From positions 1 to 64,000 of the forward strand of contig NZ_BACQ01000055.1 in assembly GCF_000260435.1 (NCBI RefSeq): a DNA stretch of 64,000 nucleotides. The letters run 5' to 3'. Position numbers and translations under genes: made by a program. Every line of letters starts with the position of its first letter. Within the stretch, counting starts at the first letter, position 1. This DNA is from Lacticaseibacillus zeae DSM 20178 = KCTC 3804. Lineage in GTDB: Bacteria; Bacillota; Bacilli; Lactobacillales; Lactobacillaceae. Shown in pieces: positions 60,225-64,000 of this stretch. Below the pieces are notes generated by a model. It saw only the letters and a list, made by a program, of their open reading frames with translations. It was not told the DNA's origin and searched no databases.

Positions 60225-61064
60225 TCAACTATTTGAAGCTTGGTTATCAGGTGATACCTGCTCCAAAACGTTGCCAAACCAAGTTCCGACTGGCTCACCA
60301 GCGACGATGCGCAGGATGATCCGCGGATCACGGCCGCTTGCCAGCACCATCTGTTTGCCGGCACGCATCATCGTTTGCGCGGCTTTTAGTTTGGTCACCA
60401 TTCCGCCGGTTCCAAAACGCGTTGAACTGCCACCGGCGCCAGCTAAAACCTTGGCAGACAAATGGGTGATTTCCGGGATCAACGCCGCATCCGGATGTCG
60501 GTTAGGATCCCGATCATAAAGCCCGTCAATGTCGGAAAGTACCATCAGCAAATCCGCATCAATCTGCTTTGCGACCAAGGCCGAAAGCTGATCGTTATCG
60601 CCAAAGGTTGTCCGATGATCCAACTCGTCCACGGCCACACTATCATTCTCGTTAATGATCGGAATGACCTGCTGGGCAAGCAAAGCATCAATCGTATCAA
60701 GCACATGTTGGCGCGTTTGCGGATAATCAAACACATCATGCGTCAGCAACAACTGCCCGATTTTGGCACCGTAATCGCTAAATCGTTGCGTGTACAAGGT
60801 CATCAGCTCTGACTGGCCGATTGCCGCAAGTGCCTGTTGATGGGCGATCGCGGCAGGGCGCGCACTCACCCCAAGCTTCGCCATCCCGACCCCAATCGCC
60901 CCAGAAGTGACCAAAACCAATTCATAGCCTTGATTATTCAACGCAGTTAAGGCATACGCCAGCCGATCAATCGTCTGTAAATTCACTTTGCCATTTCGAT
61001 GAATCAAACTACTTGTTCCGATTTTGACCACGATTCGTTTACAATGCATTGCCCGTTTTACCAT
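60225..61064 (-). CDS. proB: Glutamate 5-kinase
   Basis: A 279-residue ProB, the first and usually feedback-inhibited enzyme of proline synthesis. Motifs: VVKIGTSSLIH (about residues 12-22), LVTSGAIGVGMAKLG (about 52-66), INENDSVAVDEL (about 143) and FGDNDQLSALVA (about 160), with GTGGMVTKLKAA near 220. It has the amino acid kinase domain only; the C-terminal PUA domain of E. coli ProB is missing, as in many short Lactobacillales enzymes. ATG 61064 is 6 nt after GGAGG. A T-box leader precedes it. Confidence 0.95.
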   Translation of the reverse strand: MVKRAMHCKRIVVKIGTSSLIHRNGKVNLQTIDRLAYALTALNNQGYELVLVTSGAIGVGMAKLGVSARPAAIAHQQALAAIGQSELMTLYTQRFSDYGAKIGQLLLTHDVFDYPQTRQHVLDTIDALLAQQVIPIINENDSVAVDELDHRTTFGDNDQLSALVAKQIDADLLMVLSDIDGLYDRDPNRHPDAALIPEITHLSAKVLAGAGGSSTRFGTGGMVTKLKAAQTMMRAGKQMVLASGRDPRIILRIVAGEPVGTWFGNVLEQVSPDNQASNS

Positions 61065-61065
61065 C

Positions 61066-61279
61066 GTTACCTCCGCACGCTACAACTTTCTCAGCATTCA
61101 AAAAAGCACCGTTTTGATCGAGACACCCGTTAAGGCGGTACCATTCTCGTTCAAAGCAGTGCTTTGCGCTTTTTCATGATTTAATTAATTTGAGCATCAA
61201 CCTCAAGCTTGGATTCGCGAACCATTCAGAACTTTCAGCTAGTGTTCTGATATCTGTGAGCCGCTACTATGACTTGATG
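61066..61279 (-). promoter_or_regulatory. T-box leader of proBA
   Basis: Read on the minus strand, the ~210-nt leader has a stem I with CAGAAC/GTTCTG hairpin, a base stem TCAAG/CTTGA, the T-box sequence AGAATGGTACCGCC (61147-61134; consensus AGGGTGGNACCGCG) and a strong terminator: AAGCACTG..TTTGAACGAGA with TCTCGATCAAAACGGTGCTT followed by TTTT (61165-61100). In the specifier region CCA (61212-61210), a proline codon followed by A, lies opposite the base of stem I. Uncharged tRNA-Pro would switch the leader to read-through. The specifier reading is an inference from a hand fold. Confidence 0.78.
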
Positions 61280-61285
61280 AAGTGA

Positions 61286-61314
61286 ATTGTATGCGGCGAG
61301 AGGGTAAAAGTCAA
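61286..61314 (-). promoter_or_regulatory. Promoter of proBA
   Basis: TTGACT (minus strand 61314-61309) and TACAAT (61291-61286) are 17 bp apart; transcription would start near 61279 at the beginning of the T-box leader. Confidence 0.75.
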
Positions 61315-61341
61315 GCGCTTCGTTTCTTTAACGTAAAGCAC

Positions 61342-61884
61342 TTACTGCCGTATCACCGGCACGCGCAATGCATAAATTCGCGGTAATGAGTCGCGGCCAC
61401 GTACCGGTTGGCCATTGACTGTTAACGCCCCCTGCTTCACGGATACTTTTACTGGTGAAGGTAGTCTCACTGCATAACGCTCCGGTAGTTTTAGTCTTTC
61501 AACGTAAAACCTACCATCATTCAGCTTCCGGGTAATACCGACAACACCTAATTGATCAGCCTGAGCTAGGTAAACTCCATTAGCCGTCAGCGGGTTGCCG
61601 ACAAGCTGCCAATCGCCGTTTTTCATTCGGTACTGTTTGCGTCCTTTAATGTCGAAGCGGTAAAAAGCAAAAATTCCGCCGGCAAGCGGCCGCTGACACC
61701 CATCCGGGAAAACCGCCATTTGTTGGAATAGCGGCACCGCCTTTTGCAACTGCTGCGCCACAACTGTTTGCTGTGCCGTGAGTGATATTGGTTTGGTCTT
61801 GACGCCACCGCCTTGCAACCCCATGACGGCCAAAATGGCTGCTCCCGCAATCAAAATTTTAATGATGATGTGTTTCCCCCGCAT
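61342..61884 (-). CDS. Exported or membrane-anchored protein of unknown function
   Basis: A 180-residue protein with a basic N-terminus and one hydrophobic segment (IIIKILIAGAAILAVMGL, residues 6-23), which may be a signal peptide or anchor. The remainder is soluble, with Gln-rich helices (VAQQLQKAVPLFQQM) and a strand-rich C-terminal half. No lipobox Cys or sorting signal. GGAGGCGGGG lies just before ATG. No family recognised. Confidence 0.75.
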   Translation of the reverse strand: MRGKHIIIKILIAGAAILAVMGLQGGGVKTKPISLTAQQTVVAQQLQKAVPLFQQMAVFPDGCQRPLAGGIFAFYRFDIKGRKQYRMKNGDWQLVGNPLTANGVYLAQADQLGVVGITRKLNDGRFYVERLKLPERYAVRLPSPVKVSVKQGALTVNGQPVRGRDSLPRIYALRVPVIRQ

Positions 61885-62080
61885 TTCCCCGCCTCCATGT
61901 ATTAATTTTTAAATATATTAACAATAAGTTTATCAGTTTGGCTAGATGATCCGCTAACAATACACATGTTATTAAAAATGATTCTGCAACCCACAAAATA
62001 GTGCGGCGCAGTAACTTGAAAACAAGTAGGATCGCATTCTTACCGTGCCATTCTGTGAATTTGTCACCTTTTAACGACAT
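61859..62080 (-). CDS. Possible small membrane protein
   Basis: A ~73-residue frame starting MSLKGDKFTEW with a hydrophobic stretch ILLVFKLLRRTILWVAESFL and LLADHLAKLINLLLIYL, overlapping the start of the next gene by 26 nt. No ribosome site precedes either ATG 62080 or the upstream TTG, so the call is weak. It fills a 270-bp gap and could be a leader or accessory gene for the exported protein behind it. Confidence 0.3.
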   Translation of the reverse strand: MSLKGDKFTEWHGKNAILLVFKLLRRTILWVAESFLITCVLLADHLAKLINLLLIYLKINTWRRGNAGETHHH

Positions 62081-62154
62081 TAAAAAATCCCGATCCGTCA
62101 ATGCCTTTATAGCAATGATGAATCAGGACTGGGTTGTTTATTTATAAATCGTAA

Positions 62155-62712
62155 CTAGGCGCGGACAATTTTACCAACCGCAATTGGCAGGGTCACGTGG
62201 GCATCGTAGTTCATGACTGTGCCCTTGACCGTATCAGGCAACTTCAGTGAATCCGGAACACCGTGAATATAAATCACACGTTTGTCGAGTTGCAAATCTT
62301 CACTGCCAAATGCGGCTTTGAAAGCCTGTTGGAGTTCCTTCAAATCAACGAGCTTCTCATAGGCGTAATGCCCTTCCGCATCAGCAACCGGATAACTGTC
62401 ATTTGGCACATGCATCTTGGCAGGTTCAGCATCAAACGGCACCATGGTCGTACCGGAAACTGGCTCTGTTTCTGGCAAATCAACGAAACCATCACCGTTA
62501 GCATCTTGCGCCGCCGTGGCAATTTCTGCCGGCTTCCCATCAGGAAAACCATGGAAATGTTCCCAATGCTGGACGTTTGCTGGTGTATCAAACATCTCAA
62601 TGTGGATCCGCAGTTGCGCACCATCAACCGTAAATTCAGCGGTGCCATGCGGCTTGGTACCGATTTTCTCTGCATTCAACGGTACAATCTCTGCCGTGTA
62701 TTTCTCAGCCAT
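62155..62712 (-). CDS. CHRD-like or calcium-binding-like protein of unknown function
   Basis: A 185-residue acidic protein without signal peptide. It contains HWEHFHGFPDGK (about residues 49-60), reminiscent of CHRD-domain HxHGF motifs, then an EF-hand-like DANGDGFVDLPE (about 69-80), then KRVIYIHGVPDSLKLP, VKGTVMNYDAH and LPIAVGKI. A CHRD-like beta fold that binds metal through His residues is plausible but not proven. AGGAG is 9 nt before ATG. Single gene. Confidence 0.75.
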   Translation of the reverse strand: MAEKYTAEIVPLNAEKIGTKPHGTAEFTVDGAQLRIHIEMFDTPANVQHWEHFHGFPDGKPAEIATAAQDANGDGFVDLPETEPVSGTTMVPFDAEPAKMHVPNDSYPVADAEGHYAYEKLVDLKELQQAFKAAFGSEDLQLDKRVIYIHGVPDSLKLPDTVKGTVMNYDAHVTLPIAVGKIVRA

Positions 62713-62926
62713 ATAAATCAGCTCCTGTTATGATTTTTGGAACACCTTTAGAATAACGTTTATTTTTTAATTGCTCAAATTTTAAAAGAAAATTTTTAAA
62801 GGCAGGTGCTCGTAGCATTCGTTTTAGACAACTAATTCAGCTGAAAATACTTTAACCATGCGTTCTTGCCCATAAGTGGGTATACTGATTTTAAATTCAC
62901 TCGCGATTCAACAGGGAGGGAGTCCA

Positions 62927-63694
62927 ATGTCAGATCACAAACCGAAATGCTTTTTCTGGAAGGCAATTAGCGTTTGGTTGATTGCGATTGGTGCTATGTA
63001 TTTGGTTGATGCTTTTGGTGAGCACATTAAGTTGAACTTTATGCTGCAAAATATATACCGTGGCTTGGTTCTGTTTGGCATTTTACTGCTCCTCAACTGG
63101 CTGTTCATTCATCAAAAAGTTAGCTGGAAGCCAAGCTTAACCATCTTCAAGGCTGTGCTACTGGGAATTCCGACCTATCTCTTTGTTTGCTATGTCACGT
63201 ATATAGGCTCGCAACAACTCCATCTGGACTACAATTGGCCTTTTGCCATTTCCGTGGGGCTTGCTGCCGGCCCCTTTGAAGAGTATCTTTGTCGCGGGTT
63301 GCTCTTAGGACTGTTACTGAAAACCTTTAATCGATATTCTAAAGTCACCCAGATCTGGACGGCAGTGCTTATCTCAAGTTTGCTATTTGGGTTATTGCAT
63401 GCCATCAATCTCAGCTACCAATCACTGAACGACACAATTTTGCAAATGATTTCCGCAGGTCTTGGTGGTGTGTTCTATAGTGCGGTTTATTTGCGAACAG
63501 GCACTATCTTGATGGCGATGATTGTGCACGGCCTATGGGATTTTATTTTAAATCTCGTACGCCCCACTTTGTTCAATATCCCCGTGGCTCTTACGGGTGC
63601 CATCGTGATCGCGGACGCTTTAGGAATCTTGATCAGTATTTTTTATCTACGAAAATCCAAGATACACACCATTCAACTTGAAAAACTGACATAG
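62927..63694 (+). CDS. CPBP-family intramembrane metalloprotease
   Basis: A 255-residue protein with eight membrane segments and the three CPBP (CAAX protease/ABI) motifs: PFEEYLCRGLLLG (about residues 116-128), LLFGLLHAINL (about 158-168) and MIVHGLWDFILN (about 205-216), giving the EEx3R, FxxxH and HxxxD-like residues. Members process or protect against peptides; some serve as bacteriocin self-immunity proteins (PlnI/SkkI types). ATG 62927 is 5 nt after GGGAGGGAG; an ATG 17 codons earlier lacks a site. Confidence 0.9.
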   Translation: MSDHKPKCFFWKAISVWLIAIGAMYLVDAFGEHIKLNFMLQNIYRGLVLFGILLLLNWLFIHQKVSWKPSLTIFKAVLLGIPTYLFVCYVTYIGSQQLHLDYNWPFAISVGLAAGPFEEYLCRGLLLGLLLKTFNRYSKVTQIWTAVLISSLLFGLLHAINLSYQSLNDTILQMISAGLGGVFYSAVYLRTGTILMAMIVHGLWDFILNLVRPTLFNIPVALTGAIVIADALGILISIFYLRKSKIHTIQLEKLT

Positions 63695-63704
63695 CTTTAC
63701 TTTT

Positions 63705-64000
63705 TCACCGCTTTGCAGCCGCCAATAACCGTTCCCGCAGTGCCGGATCAGCCGCATATAGATACAAGCCATGCTTTGCCCTTTTTAGCAAAATGTTGAC
63801 GGCATTCATCATGATCGCGGCCTTGGCATCCTGCGTGTCTGCTAGATCCGGCCGCTTTTTGAACGCTTCTTTATCTTGGTATTGTGCTAAATTGACGGTC
63901 AGCCGATCGCGCTGCTTATCATAGCCGAGGCTTGATCCCAAAATCACGCCGGCATAATTTAAGTCAAACCCTTGTATGGTATAAATCGAGCCAACCTCAT
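63705..64000 (-). CDS. C-terminal part of a DUF2075-family ATPase (runs off the window)
   Basis: The frame is open to the right edge of the window. It reads EVGSIYTIQGFDLNYAGVIL at the edge, then GSSLGYDKQRDRL, KKRPDLADTQDAKAAIMMN and AVNILLKRAKHGLYLYA, the conserved end of DUF2075/Schlafen-group-3-like helicase-type ATPases, whose motif VI area is GFDLNYAGVILG and RAKHGLYLY. About 98 residues are inside the window. It converges with the CPBP gene, 10 bp away. Confidence 0.8.
   Translation of the reverse strand, partial: EVGSIYTIQGFDLNYAGVILGSSLGYDKQRDRLTVNLAQYQDKEAFKKRPDLADTQDAKAAIMMNAVNILLKRAKHGLYLYAADPALRERLLAAAKR

Overview
The window looks like a chromosome segment of a Lacticaseibacillus (L. 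casei/paracasei/rhamnosus group) strain. The basis is recognition of gene content and style rather than a database search: KxYKxGKxW-type surface protein, MucBP repeats, tandem PepC-type aminopeptidases, lactate oxidase, double-glycine bacteriocin peptides, strong AGGAGG ribosome binding sites, and housekeeping genes cysS, gltX, radA, dut, ppdK, proBA. The left 12 kb is AT-richer, carries three insertion sequences and broken plasmid partition genes, and looks like integrated plasmid or mobile DNA. From about 12.2 kb onward the sequence is GC-richer and mostly chromosomal.

Layout. 1-4.9 kb: a small hairpin-rich RNA candidate, a ParM/ParR-like partition operon split into two inverted halves, a serine recombinase and an IS256-family element. 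4.9-11.1 kb: an FAD-dependent reductase, a DUF488 protein, a second IS256-family element that cuts a PHP-family phosphatase remnant, a folE/short-chain reductase pair and an IS30-family element. 11.2-14.0 kb: a secreted protein of unknown role and a luciferase-like monooxygenase/dinucleotide reductase pair. 14.2-18.0 kb (minus strand): a bacteriocin locus with two double-glycine peptides (one of 52 residues), then a circular-bacteriocin-type precursor with a SpoIIM/DUF95 protein, a large membrane protein, an ABC ATPase and a small probable immunity protein. 18.4-21.5 kb: an AbrB-like regulator, an Rgg-like regulator and an AbiEi/AbiEii toxin-antitoxin pair whose promoter sits inside a palindrome.

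22.7-38.2 kb is mainly minus-strand housekeeping: rae1-rlmB-mrnC-cysS, an FAD-linked oxidase, gltX, a YhfC-type membrane protease, a MucBP surface protein, an Rgg-associated ABC transporter, PIN/TRAM-radA-dut. 38.5-48.2 kb (plus strand): GNAT protein, two PepC-type peptidases, a three-gene ABC-2-type exporter and a Kup potassium transporter. 48.3-64 kb: ppdK with a CcpN-like regulator, phosphoglycerate mutase, an LtrA-like protein, lactate oxidase, stress-type small proteins, an MFS exporter, proBA under a T-box leader, and a CPBP protease.

Most noteworthy: the combined double-glycine/circular bacteriocin locus; an exact 8-bp footprint showing how parM was broken; a family of ~118-bp palindromic repeats in intergenic regions; a proBA T-box with a plausible proline specifier; an apparent ACG start in the CcpN-like gene; and a ~170-nt highly structured intergenic element ahead of the pepC genes.
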